Shown here: positions 26,146 to 34,659 of the stretch, in pieces | Layout of the letters: every line of letters begins with the position of its first letter | Position numbering within the stretch: position 1 is the first letter of the stretch | From: Phycisphaerae bacterium | Lineage (GTDB): Bacteria; Planctomycetota; Phycisphaerae; UBA1845 | Length of the DNA stretch: 57,702 nucleotides | Direction of reading: 5' to 3' | NCBI GenBank assembly: GCA_029260235.1 | Contig: JAJDDP010000006.1 | Coordinates: 1 to 57,702 of the forward strand | Notes under the pieces: generated by a model | The model's input: only the letters and a program-made list of their open reading frames with translations | What the model was told of the DNA's origin: nothing | Database searches by the model: none | Position numbers and translations under genes: made by a program

Positions 26146-26841
26146 TCAAGCCGAGAGATTTTCGTCAGGCCAAGCATGTTGTCCGATGAGCTTGACGAAT
26201 CTGCAAGTCAGCCCGGGCGTCTCGACCACGCGCCCAGCCAGGCGCTCAAGGCAAAGGCAGATTTGGTTGTCGCGCGGGCCTACCGGGACCACCATTCTGC
26301 CCCCGATCACAAGCTGGCCAAGGAGCAGCGCTGGCAGGGCCGGTGCGCCGGCAGTGACCAAAATACGGTCAAATTGGCCCTCTAGAGGCGTTTTAGCGGT
26401 TCCGTCGCCCACGTGGCAGGACACCATCTTCGGGCAATAGTTCAATTCGGTGAGCAGGGATTCTGCCTTTTGGCTGAGTGATTCGATTCGCTCGACCGAA
26501 CAAACGCGACCCGAGATTTCGGCCAGGATCGCTGTCTGATAGCCGCTGCCGGTGCCGATCTCCAATACGGACATTCCGGGCTTGAGGTCCAGGAGCTGGG
26601 TCATGTACCCAACCATGAAGGGTTGGCTGATGGTCTGCTCAAACCCGATGGGGAGTGCCTTGTCGGCATACGCATGGGCCCAGAATTGCTGGGGCAGAAA
26701 CCTTTCTCGGGGCACGCGGGCCATGGCTGCTAGCACGGCAGGATTGGTCACCTTGCGGCCAATCAGGTGCTCCTGGAGCATTCGCTCCTTTTGATCCGCC
26801 AGATGGCCGAAGCAAGAATTGGTGGACGGTTCGTCGGACAT
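26146..26841 (-). CDS. pcm: Protein-L-isoaspartate O-methyltransferase
   Basis: A 231-residue PCMT, which repairs aged proteins by methylating L-isoaspartyl residues with S-adenosylmethionine. Motifs are VPRERFLPQQFWAHAYAD, IGFEQTISQPFMVGYM (family-specific), LEIGTGSGYQTAIL (motif I), VGDGTAKTP, FDRILVTAGAPALP and GGRMVVPVG. The ATG at 26841 gives the normal family length; a longer frame to 26961 adds a Cys-rich stretch unlike the family. No clear ribosome binding site is seen. It is on the same strand as the histone gene, but a 210-bp gap separates them. Confidence 0.93.
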   Translation of the reverse strand: MSDEPSTNSCFGHLADQKERMLQEHLIGRKVTNPAVLAAMARVPRERFLPQQFWAHAYADKALPIGFEQTISQPFMVGYMTQLLDLKPGMSVLEIGTGSGYQTAILAEISGRVCSVERIESLSQKAESLLTELNYCPKMVSCHVGDGTAKTPLEGQFDRILVTAGAPALPALLLGQLVIGGRMVVPVGPRDNQICLCLERLAGRVVETPGLTCRFVKLIGQHAWPDENLSA

Positions 26842-27093
26842 AAGCAAGGCGGCTGGGCAAAATTCAGATTGGCAACATAGTTTGGTTGTCTGTGGCTGCA
26901 CGGGCTTACTGAACCAGCAACAGAGAAACGCTACCGCGCGGCCTGGGAACTGGCAATGCAAACTTTGTTTCAGCGAGATTGGGTTCTCGTCGTCCAGCGC
27001 CTATATTAGCGTCGCCTTGCCGAAGAGAGGCTGATGCTCTGGGCGTCGGCAACTCTTGAGATTGGTTTTCTTGGTTGGTATGCAAAGGATTCT

Positions 27094-27855
27094 ATGACAG
27101 CAGGCGATCCTCCCAATAAAGATGCCCCAGCTACGGCGCCGCTGTTGGCGCCCACTGCCTTGGATCGGTTCGTCAGGCTGTATCCGCAGATGCCTCTGAT
27201 CGCTCCGTTCATGACCTTCCTACTGCTCATGTCCGCGGAGTCGCTGTTCGATGACGGCCATAAGCCTTGGCTTTATGCGGTGCGAACCTTCGGTGCGTTG
27301 TACGTCGCCCTGCTGTTCCGCAAGTATTGGCCACCGCTCGGGAAAGTGCACCTGCCCATCTGTATCGTCGTCGGGTTGCTTGTTGCGTTCGGGTGGGTGG
27401 CTATCCATAAGTGGATCGTCGGGTTTTCGTGGTACGGCGCTACGCAAGTCTTGGGCAAGGATCCGGTTCCGGCAGATTTCTATATTCCCGATGAGCGTCT
27501 CGGAACTGGCTTAGCCTATTGGGCTTTCCTGGTCGTGCGCATCGGTGGAGCAGCGACGGTGGTGCCGATTGTGGAGGAACTTTTTTGGCGAGGCTTCCTG
27601 CTGCGATTCTTGATCGACCGGTATGATTTCGACAAGATTCCGCTGGCTACCTTCACCTGGAGTTCGTTCCTGCTCTGTTCAGTATTGTCTGCGGCAGAGC
27701 ATCCTCAGTGGGAGGTCGGCATCGCCTGTTGGATCGTGTACAATCTGCTGTTCTATTGGAAGAAGAGTTTGATGTGCCTCATGGTGACCCATGGGATCAC
27801 CAACTTGGCCCTTTACGTCTATGTGGTGATCTATCGGGATTGGGTTTTCTGGTGA
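27094..27855 (+). CDS. CPBP (CAAX-protease-like) intramembrane protease
   Basis: A 253-residue polytopic membrane protein. The start ATG at 27094 is preceded by AAGGA at ~5 nt. The conserved metalloprotease motifs of the CPBP family are present: EELFWRGF (Glu-Glu-x3-Arg), AAEHPQWEVG with a histidine in the next helix, and MVTHGITNLAL with the last histidine. The pattern is closest to the CAAX proteases linked with exosortase/PEP-CTERM systems (TIGR03008 type). It may process a membrane-bound peptide or sorting signal. No exosortase is in the window. gatE follows 43 bp later on the same strand. Family assignment is firm; the exosortase link is inferred. Confidence 0.82.
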   Translation: MTAGDPPNKDAPATAPLLAPTALDRFVRLYPQMPLIAPFMTFLLLMSAESLFDDGHKPWLYAVRTFGALYVALLFRKYWPPLGKVHLPICIVVGLLVAFGWVAIHKWIVGFSWYGATQVLGKDPVPADFYIPDERLGTGLAYWAFLVVRIGGAATVVPIVEELFWRGFLLRFLIDRYDFDKIPLATFTWSSFLLCSVLSAAEHPQWEVGIACWIVYNLLFYWKKSLMCLMVTHGITNLALYVYVVIYRDWVFW

Positions 27856-27898
27856 TCACTGCGACCGCAGTTTCCTTGGCGATAGTTGATTGGATTCA

Positions 27899-29902
27899 AT
27901 GACTCAGCCTCCTGAATATGGTTCGGTTTCTGCCGAGGAATACGCCGCGATCGGCTTTCGCTCTGGGCTGGAGGTTCATCAGCAACTACTCACCCAGAAG
28001 AAGTTGTTTTGCCGATGTCCTGCCGGTGCATACAGCGATCACTACGACGCCGAGATTCTCCGGCACATGAGGCCCACCCTCTCAGAGCTTGGCGAATACG
28101 ACGGCACGGCTTTGATGGAGTTCAAGACCCGCAAGGAAATCTACTATCGCCTGGCCCGCGACACGGTCTGCACCTACGAGATGGACGACGCCCCGCCGTT
28201 TGGCCTCAACGCCGAAGCGGTGGACATCGCCATCGAAATCGCCCTGCTGCTAAACCTGCAAATGATCGGCGAGCTGCATATCGCCCGCAAACAGTATCTC
28301 GATGGCAGTATCCCAGCCGGCTTTCAACGCACCACCATCTTGGGCGTGGACGGCTCGCTTGCTTATCCTGGGCCGTTGGGTGGTCCGGTCCGCCATGCAG
28401 ATCGCCGGATCGGAATTCGACAGCTAGGCCTGGAAGAAGATTCCTGCCGCGAAATCTCTGATGTGGGCCACGACCGCACCTACATCGCCGACCGGTTGGG
28501 TACGCCGCTCATCGAAGTCGTCACCGAGCCTCAGATGATCACTCCGCAAGAAGTGGCTGAAGTGGGCCAACACATCCGCTACCTGACCCGGGCGACCGGC
28601 AAAGTGCGACGCGGCGTGGGCCGATGCCGTCAGGATGTAAACGTGAGCATTGCCGGCGGAACGCGGATCGAAATCAAAGGCGTGCCTCGGATCCCCCTGA
28701 TCCCGCGGCTGGTGCATTACGAAGCTTTTCGACAAAAAGCACTCTTGGAGATTCGCGACGAACTAAAGAACCGCGGAGTCAATGCCTCGACTTGGCACTC
28801 AATGAGCAAAGAAGTTACCCATCTGCTTCGCGGGGTATCCTTTGGCCCCATCGCAGACGCCCTGGAGAGGGGCATGCATGTCTGGGCGGTGCGGCTGCCG
28901 GATTTTGGCGGACTTCTGAATCGGCTGACCCAACCACACACTATTTTTGCCCAGGAATTTGCCGAGCGCGTACGCGTCATCGCCTGTCTGCAAGGCGAAC
29001 CGAATCTAATCAGTAGTGACAGCCCCCATCACGCGATTGCCCCAACCCTGTGGCGCCGCGTACTCAAGAAACTGTCAGCCACCGCCTCGGATGTCGTCGT
29101 TCTGGTTTGGGGGAATCACGGCGATTCAGCCACTGCGGTCGAAGAGATCCGCCTGCGGGCAGTCGATGCGATGGCTGGTGTGCCTAGCGAAACACGGCGC
29201 GGATCTGCCGATGGGACCACGGCTTTCGAGCGAATCTTGCCGGGGCCTGAACGGATGTACCCAGATACCGACCTGCCGCCCATGTGCATTGATAAGAATC
29301 GCGTCGAGCGTATTCAGACGCTGTTGCCGGAATTGCCGCCCGACCGCATCAAGCGGTATCAAGACGTGGGCCTATCAGCGGAACTCAGTACGTCCTTGGT
29401 TCGCGGCGGAATAGCCGATCTGTTTGACGAATTGCGCACCCGCGTACCAGCCGTGCAGCCGTCGTTGCTCGCCTATCTATTGACTTGCCATCTCAAGCAC
29501 GCCAGCCGGATCGGGCGGTGCTGGACCGCACTGGGCACAGATTTTTTGGCTGATCTGTTGCGGCGGTCGATAGATGACGATTGGCCTCGGGAGCGGCTGC
29601 TCGACGTGCTCGACACAGCCTTGATCAACGGTCGGCCATTGACTGCAGGCGAACTCAGCCCAGCCGGCCTAGACCCATTGACACAGACTCAGTTGAACGA
29701 GGCTGTCCGCGATCAGCTAGCCAAACCCGACACACAAGCAAAACGAAAGGGCCCGAGGACCCGAAGCAAGACCAAGCTCTCTCGCGAACAGATAGTGCAC
29801 ATGGGATCGATCATGCGGACCCTAAGAGGCAAAGCACATGCCGGGGACGTCGCTGCCGAACTGGCCAAAGCGGTGTCTCGGGTTGGGAGTGCTGTTGAGT
29901 GA
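27899..29902 (+). CDS. gatE: Glu-tRNA(Gln) amidotransferase subunit E (archaeal-type GatE)
   Basis: A 667-residue protein with the GatB/GatE cradle motifs: GFRSGLEVHQQLLTQKKLFC (19-38), VRRGVGRCRQDVNVSI (~238-253), RIEIKGV, and RMYPDTDLPP (~453). Between the cradle and the tail is an AspRS-like GAD insertion (~325-455, including HVWAVRLPDFGGLL), which separates GatE from GatB. The C-terminal tail domain (MGSIMRTLRGKAHAGDV) is intact. With GatD, archaeal GatE converts Glu-tRNA(Gln) to Gln-tRNA(Gln). The GatD partner is not in this window. The ATG at 27899 is used over an upstream TTG. The gene sits in an entirely bacterial context, which is notable because GatDE is classically archaeal. Confidence 0.9.
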   Translation: MTQPPEYGSVSAEEYAAIGFRSGLEVHQQLLTQKKLFCRCPAGAYSDHYDAEILRHMRPTLSELGEYDGTALMEFKTRKEIYYRLARDTVCTYEMDDAPPFGLNAEAVDIAIEIALLLNLQMIGELHIARKQYLDGSIPAGFQRTTILGVDGSLAYPGPLGGPVRHADRRIGIRQLGLEEDSCREISDVGHDRTYIADRLGTPLIEVVTEPQMITPQEVAEVGQHIRYLTRATGKVRRGVGRCRQDVNVSIAGGTRIEIKGVPRIPLIPRLVHYEAFRQKALLEIRDELKNRGVNASTWHSMSKEVTHLLRGVSFGPIADALERGMHVWAVRLPDFGGLLNRLTQPHTIFAQEFAERVRVIACLQGEPNLISSDSPHHAIAPTLWRRVLKKLSATASDVVVLVWGNHGDSATAVEEIRLRAVDAMAGVPSETRRGSADGTTAFERILPGPERMYPDTDLPPMCIDKNRVERIQTLLPELPPDRIKRYQDVGLSAELSTSLVRGGIADLFDELRTRVPAVQPSLLAYLLTCHLKHASRIGRCWTALGTDFLADLLRRSIDDDWPRERLLDVLDTALINGRPLTAGELSPAGLDPLTQTQLNEAVRDQLAKPDTQAKRKGPRTRSKTKLSREQIVHMGSIMRTLRGKAHAGDVAAELAKAVSRVGSAVE

Positions 29903-30008
29903 GGATTTCTGCGCGGTATGGCAGCAGGTGATACCCCCGTCGGTCTTCCCATCTAATCTAGATCTAACCGACGCCGAGGGTGGTCCACCTTATCGCGGAG
30001 TGTGACCC

Positions 30009-30188
30009 CTAGGGCGAAGCTGCACCCAATGCGGCATCGGAAATCACCGTTGCTATGGTGTCGGATATCCCCCCGTAGAACCCATCCACGACAGCCTCCT
30101 CAAACGAGCAACCCAGTCCAGCCGGAGCCAGAACCAGGAGGGCTAAGAACAACAGCAGGTATGCTCTCTGGGCGCGTCTATTGGTCAT
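30009..30188 (-). CDS. Small lipoprotein, unknown function
   Basis: A 59-residue protein with a signal peptide ending in a lipobox (LAPAGLGCSF), leaving a mature peptide of about 35 residues (EEAVVDGFYGGISD...). The ATG at 30188 has GGAG about 9 nt upstream. It lies 40 bp downstream of the outer-membrane barrel gene on the same strand and is probably cotranscribed. It has no known family. It may be a periplasmic accessory of the barrel protein (inference from position). Confidence 0.65.
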   Translation of the reverse strand: MTNRRAQRAYLLLFLALLVLAPAGLGCSFEEAVVDGFYGGISDTIATVISDAALGAASP

Positions 30189-30228
30189 TCTGTTTTTCTC
30201 CACAATGATCAGGGTCCAACCGTCTCGT

Positions 30229-31209
30229 TTAGAATCGCCAGGAGAATCCAATCCCGGTAAAAAAATCATCGGCTTCCTCGTTCAGGCCCATGCCGATGCG
30301 CCAGTCGATCTGAAAGTTGTCGGTAAGTAGGTAGGTCAGGCCACCGTTGATGGTATGAGCAGCGTCCGAACTCTCGGTGTTCGTATAGAAGCCGTAGTAT
30401 TCGATGTAGGCACCGATGGTGTCGGACAGCGCGAAAGCTCCGCTCAGCGATGTTGTTGCTTGAACGAACCTGTCATCATCCTCAGTGGGAACACCCAAGC
30501 CAACATTGCTCGCGATGGCGAACGAATCAGTGATGTCGTAGGCCCACAAGAGCACGACTTCCGGATCGACATCACCAGAAGAAACTTCTGCGCTGCCGGA
30601 TGGAATGCTGATAGCGCCGATGATCCCGAAGTGAGGCCGCCAACCCTCCTGCTCGAACAGCTTGAGCTTGAACCCAAGCGACAAATCCTGAGCCCCTTGG
30701 GAAGAGTCTTCGCGGGTAACGCTCCGCCCACCCCTGGTTTCCCCCTCGAACCGGTCATTCCGCCAAGAGTAACCAGCCCACCCGATTCGGAGCTCGAAGT
30801 CCTCCGCTAACCCGATTCGTAAAAGCAGCTCCGGGGCGGTGTGATCGCGGACCCGGTCCTTGCCCTCAGAGTCGTATGTGTAGGTGTATCCCGCCTCCAA
30901 TTGACACCATCCCGTCGGGACGGCGTCAGTGCTCTCGGTAAAATCAGGTCGATCGGTGACCAACGGCCCAGTGAGCGGGGCAGCCTCAAGACCAAACAGG
31001 TTCTTCGAACGCGTCGATTGTTCATCCGGGCGATGTGACGGCGCATCCGTTCCCGCGACCTCTCTCTCTTCTTCAAGCGGCGATTGTTGGGCTGCCGAAG
31101 ATGGGGCTGCGTAACCCAGCAGCACCAGCGCCAAGGCGACCCGGTCGATTAGCCTGGGGCACGACCCACAACCTATTGTTCTTGTTGTATTTAGGTGATG
31201 GCAGCCCAT
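30229..31209 (-). CDS. Outer-membrane beta-barrel transporter-like protein
   Basis: A 326-residue protein. The ATG at 31209 has GGAGG six nt upstream and yields a signal peptide (cleavage near SSAAQQ). After a charged linker, the motif LVTDRPDFTESTDAVPTGW marks the PF13557 family of putative outer-membrane transporters (the MetA-pathway phenol-degradation type). Amphipathic beta-strands follow, ending in a terminal Phe (GIGFSWRF) as recognised by the Bam machinery. A role in uptake or efflux of small molecules is inferred from the family; the substrate is unknown. Together with the small lipoprotein it forms a two-gene unit. Confidence 0.85.
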   Translation of the reverse strand: MGCHHLNTTRTIGCGSCPRLIDRVALALVLLGYAAPSSAAQQSPLEEEREVAGTDAPSHRPDEQSTRSKNLFGLEAAPLTGPLVTDRPDFTESTDAVPTGWCQLEAGYTYTYDSEGKDRVRDHTAPELLLRIGLAEDFELRIGWAGYSWRNDRFEGETRGGRSVTREDSSQGAQDLSLGFKLKLFEQEGWRPHFGIIGAISIPSGSAEVSSGDVDPEVVLLWAYDITDSFAIASNVGLGVPTEDDDRFVQATTSLSGAFALSDTIGAYIEYYGFYTNTESSDAAHTINGGLTYLLTDNFQIDWRIGMGLNEEADDFFTGIGFSWRF

Positions 31210-31349
31210 GGCAGCCTCCAATATAGCCACTGCTAATTTGAATAGCAATAACTACACTGTTGGGCCAATGCTGTCAAGCAATTTCTCGCCAACGGGTCGC
31301 CGAGGCATCTCGGGATGACGCTTTGCCGGGCTAGTTCAGCCTAGGTCAT

Positions 31350-31520
31350 TCAGGGGGCTGGCCGGCTTGATCGAGCAGAGCGACAGCCCGGCGCCGGCGG
31401 GCGGATGATGATCAATCCGACATTGAGCACCTCGAAGATTTGCTCGTCAGTAACGTCGCGTTCCTTGCAGCGCAGCACAAGGGATTCACGAAGGCCGGCG
31501 AGTTCTCCGCGGTGAATTCT
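31350..31520 (-). pseudogene. Possible relic of a carboxymuconolactone decarboxylase-like gene
   Basis: A 57-codon open stretch without a start codon reads LAGLRESLVLRCKERDVTDE then QIFEVLNVGLIIIRP. This recalls the helix pair of AhpD/CMD proteins (the ATDEEILEV type). It ends in unrelated residues and a stop. It may instead be chance coding-like sequence. The rest of the gap 31210-31526 shows nothing recognised. Confidence 0.25.
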
Positions 31521-31526
31521 CTAGAT

Positions 31527-32750
31527 TCAGACCAGGTTCAAGATCTCTAGGGCGCTGTGCAGCTGCTCCCACCGCTGCTCGACCGTACCCGTGTAACCGA
31601 TGGACATTCTAACCAACCCGGGTTGGATTCCAGCCTCTTCTAGATCCTCAGGCGACATCTCGCTGGAAGTGCTGGAGGCTGAGCAGGACATCAGAGTATC
31701 GAAGTAGCCTAGGCTCACAGCCATGAAGCCGAATCGGTCCTTGTTCTGCAGAATCTCCATGAACTCGTTGGCCCGTAGTTTCGTCCCCAGGTCGATGCAC
31801 AAGATGCCGCCGTAGCCATAATCTGGGTTCATGATCCGCTTGAGCAGGTCGTGCTGTGGGTGGCTGGGCAGTCCTGGGTAAGTGACCGGCACCTTCGACT
31901 CTGCCAGTCGTTCGGCGAAGACTTTGGCGCGGCGGCTGTGCTCAACCATGCGTATGCCTAGATGGGGAAGCCGCATGCTGATGGCGTAGGCGGCCTGTGG
32001 GTCCATGGTAGGGCCCAGCAACATGAGCGTCCCTTGGTGGACATCCATGAGGCTTGTGATGAATTCGGCAGTGCCGCAGATCGCCCCTGCAATATAGTCC
32101 GAAGCCCCGTTGATAAATTTGGTCAGGCTGTGGACCACCACATCTGCCCCATGCTGGATGGGGGACACGACCATGGGGCAGAAGGTATTGTCCACTACAA
32201 GCTTGGCCCCTTTGGCATGGGCGATGGCAGCAAGCGTTGGGATGTCTGCGACTGTCAGCAGGGGGTTGGCCATCGTTTCAATAAAGAGCACCTTGGTTCG
32301 GTCGGTGAAGGCAGCCTCGACTGCAGCGATGTTGGAGACGTCGACGAAGGTGGTCTTCAGGCCCACCTTGGCAGGAAAGTATTCTTTCAAGAGGGCGAAG
32401 GTGCCGCCGTAAATGGTGTTGCCCGCGACGATGTGGGCGCCATGGCCCGCAAGCTGCAAGAGGACGGAGGAAATGGCGCTCATCCCGCTAGCTGTGCAGT
32501 AGGCGGCTTCGGTGCCTTCAATGGCGGCCATTTGGCGACCGAGGACGTACACGGTTGGATTGAAGTGTCGTCCGTAGAGGTAGCAACCGCCGCTGGCAGG
32601 CCCGCGAAGCCCCTGGAAGATTTCCGGCAAGGTGTCGGCGGCCATCACCGTGAAGGTGGTGCTGGTCTCGACGGACATGTTGACGCCGCCATGCTCGCCG
32701 AATTCGTGCCGCAAGTCGGCCAATGATTCGATCGGATCTGGAGTCTTCAT
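31527..32750 (-). CDS. Cys/Met metabolism PLP enzyme, methionine gamma-lyase type
   Basis: A 407-residue fold-type I PLP enzyme of the trans-sulfuration family. The motifs are YGRHFNPTV, the IEGTEAAYCTASGMSAI stretch, IETMANPLLTVADIP, VVDNTFCPM and the PLP-lysine motif HSLTKFINGASD (Lys211). Members include cystathionine gamma-synthase/lyase and methionine gamma-lyase (MegL/MdeA). The gene is divergent from an Lrp/AsnC regulator, as mdeA is from mdeR in Pseudomonas putida, which favours methionine gamma-lyase (methionine to methanethiol, ammonia and 2-oxobutyrate). The exact reaction is not certain from sequence alone. Confidence 0.85.
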   Translation of the reverse strand: MKTPDPIESLADLRHEFGEHGGVNMSVETSTTFTVMAADTLPEIFQGLRGPASGGCYLYGRHFNPTVYVLGRQMAAIEGTEAAYCTASGMSAISSVLLQLAGHGAHIVAGNTIYGGTFALLKEYFPAKVGLKTTFVDVSNIAAVEAAFTDRTKVLFIETMANPLLTVADIPTLAAIAHAKGAKLVVDNTFCPMVVSPIQHGADVVVHSLTKFINGASDYIAGAICGTAEFITSLMDVHQGTLMLLGPTMDPQAAYAISMRLPHLGIRMVEHSRRAKVFAERLAESKVPVTYPGLPSHPQHDLLKRIMNPDYGYGGILCIDLGTKLRANEFMEILQNKDRFGFMAVSLGYFDTLMSCSASSTSSEMSPEDLEEAGIQPGLVRMSIGYTGTVEQRWEQLHSALEILNLV

Positions 32751-32888
32751 GACGTGCCTACCTGTTCAAGCCTAGAGTGTCGGAGGGCTGAGCCGACAGT
32801 ATCCAGGCCGTGACCAGCTCGCCTTCAGGGAATATCATGCTGCTCTTAGCACTACATTAAGATTATTCTGCGATCTGGTTTGTTGCAA

Positions 32889-32903
32889 CCGAATTATATT
32901 CGG
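32889..32903. promoter_or_regulatory. Candidate Lrp-type operator (palindrome CCGAAT-TAT-ATTCGG)
   Basis: A perfect inverted repeat, with 6-bp arms and a 3-bp AT spacer, sits 18 bp before the Lrp/AsnC start and in the intergenic region shared with the PLP-enzyme gene. Size, AT-rich centre and position match Lrp-family operators. It probably mediates autoregulation, control of the neighbour, or both. Confidence 0.6.
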
Positions 32904-32921
32904 ATATGATCGCGATTCGTC

Positions 32922-33389
32922 ATGCTTGACCGAATCGATAGCGAAATCTTGGCCTTGCTCCAGAAGAATGCCCGTCTGAGCAACAAGGAATTGGCTACGT
33001 CGATTGGGCTTGCCCCTTCCACTTGCCTCGAGCGGGTTAAACGACTGCGTGATGAAGGGGTGCTGGCCGGCGATCATGCCGAGGTCAATCCTGAATCGCT
33101 GGGCATCGGACTCCAGGCCATGGTGGCCGTCCGCTTGCAGCAGCATTCCAGGGAGGTCTTCGAAAGCTTCAATTCCCATGCGCTTGGGCTGCCGGGAGTC
33201 ATCGCGGTGTACCATCTTGCCGGGGCAAATGATTTCCTGGTTCACGTGGCCATCCGAGATGCCGACCACTTGCGGGCCATGGTGCTGGACGACTTCACCA
33301 CCCGCCCCGAGGTTGAGCACTTGGAGACGGCCCTCATTTTTGGCTATCAGCGTAACGCCGTCCTCCCGAACTACAGGCGCCCTGCTTGA
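32922..33389 (+). CDS. Lrp/AsnC family transcriptional regulator
   Basis: A 155-residue regulator. The N-terminal winged helix-turn-helix (MLDRIDSEILALLQKNARLS, then LATSIGLAPSTCLERVKRLR) is followed by the RAM/ligand domain (~68-140, with GVIAVYHLAGANDFLVHVAI). These regulators bind amino acids and assemble as dimers to hexadecamers. It is divergent from the methionine gamma-lyase-type gene, whose control is its likely job, with an amino acid such as methionine or leucine as effector (inference). A perfect palindrome just upstream is a candidate operator. Confidence 0.92.
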   Translation: MLDRIDSEILALLQKNARLSNKELATSIGLAPSTCLERVKRLRDEGVLAGDHAEVNPESLGIGLQAMVAVRLQQHSREVFESFNSHALGLPGVIAVYHLAGANDFLVHVAIRDADHLRAMVLDDFTTRPEVEHLETALIFGYQRNAVLPNYRRPA

Positions 33390-33561
33390 GACGATCATCT
33401 CAGCCCTCATGACCACGCATAGCAGTTGGTGTTTGCGTCGCTCGATGGAGACGGCGGCGTTCGTTAGAATGACGAGGGGTTAAGCCGACGCCCGAAAGGG
33501 CAGACGCTGCTTAGGACCGGGCACTACCAATTGAATTCCACCGACTGGAGGAGGTCGATCA

Positions 33562-34602
33562 TTGGCTACTTGGGTGCTGCGTGCGACGATCATCGCGGGA
33601 TGTGCGACCGCTCTGGCGGGCTGCAGCCTTGGAGGCCAGCCCGGGGCGTTGGAGCAGTTTGGTTCTACCTCGTGGGGGTGGCAAGCCCGTTCTCGGAACT
33701 ATGTTATGCGGGATGGGAGAGGCAGAGCTAATCCGCCTGCGACTTGGTTTTGGCTTGCTGGTGACAATTCCTCGGCCATCCTCAAGAAGTCACTCTACCT
33801 CTCGGCTGGGTTGGCAGCACTTGCAGATGAGCTTGACGATCAAGAAGACCCCCCGGGGGCTGGCGCGAGTGCCACGAAGAGACACCGATCTGGTCCTCTC
33901 CCGGGATTTTGGGGTACGGTGCGCCGCGATGTCGAAGAAATGCCCAGCCAATTGTGGGAAGACGGCAAGGCTGTCTATACGTCTCCTGAAAAGCTAGTCG
34001 TGTTCGGATTGACTTACGGCGGTTCGCTGGCTGTGCAGCAATCAGGGGTTGACGACACGGTAGAGGATCATTTTTCAGGGCACCGGACGTTCAAGAACAA
34101 CTGGCGGGACGGTTTCGCGGCAGTTGGCAACCCCGGGACGCACTTCGGTTTGGCAGGCCTATGGTATCTGATCGGCCAGCAGAAGATGGACGAGAAGACC
34201 TACGAAGTCGGCAAAACACTATTTAGCGCCTTGGCTATCAACGGTTTAACCACCATGGCGGGCCAAGCGGCCAGTTGGGACCGTTCGCCCAATGGTGAGT
34301 GGGGCACGTTTCCCAGCGGCCATACTTCGAGCAGTTTCACGTTTGCGTCGGTGATGCATGAAGCCTACGGACCGTGGGTCGGCGCGCCGCTGTATGCATT
34401 GAGCGCGTTGGTCGGTTACGAACGCCTTGAAAGTGGTGAACATTACCTGTCGGACGTGATCATGGGCGCCGTGATGGGGCTGGTCATCGGGCACACTGTT
34501 GCGGGCGAACATAAATTGGAATTCCTCGGCGGGCGAATTGCTCCCTTTGTTGATCCTTACACGCAAACGAGTGGATTGGCCTGGGTGAAGTCGTTCAAGT
34601 AG
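33562..34602 (+). CDS. PAP2-family phosphatase lipoprotein
   Basis: A 346-residue protein. The TTG start at 33562 is supported by AGGAGG 7 nt upstream and the signal that follows, with a lipobox at Cys21 (ATALAGC). The C-terminal half is a PAP2 domain: the PSGHTSSSF motif and RLESGEHYLSDVIMG, which carries the Arg, His and Asp of the third signature. The usual first KxxxxxxRP motif is not obvious, so catalysis may be altered. PAP2 enzymes dephosphorylate lipid phosphates such as phosphatidic acid or undecaprenyl pyrophosphate outside the membrane. The FAH-family gene follows after 57 bp. Confidence 0.82.
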   Translation: MATWVLRATIIAGCATALAGCSLGGQPGALEQFGSTSWGWQARSRNYVMRDGRGRANPPATWFWLAGDNSSAILKKSLYLSAGLAALADELDDQEDPPGAGASATKRHRSGPLPGFWGTVRRDVEEMPSQLWEDGKAVYTSPEKLVVFGLTYGGSLAVQQSGVDDTVEDHFSGHRTFKNNWRDGFAAVGNPGTHFGLAGLWYLIGQQKMDEKTYEVGKTLFSALAINGLTTMAGQAASWDRSPNGEWGTFPSGHTSSSFTFASVMHEAYGPWVGAPLYALSALVGYERLESGEHYLSDVIMGAVMGLVIGHTVAGEHKLEFLGGRIAPFVDPYTQTSGLAWVKSFK

Positions 34603-34659
34603 CGCCGGATGATACACAATCTCTATCGAGTCTATGGACGAAGGAAAGACAGGAGCAGA

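Noticed and set aside
31962..32726. Plus-strand frame of 254 codons
   Set aside because: Antisense to the PLP enzyme, whose catalytic motifs are intact.
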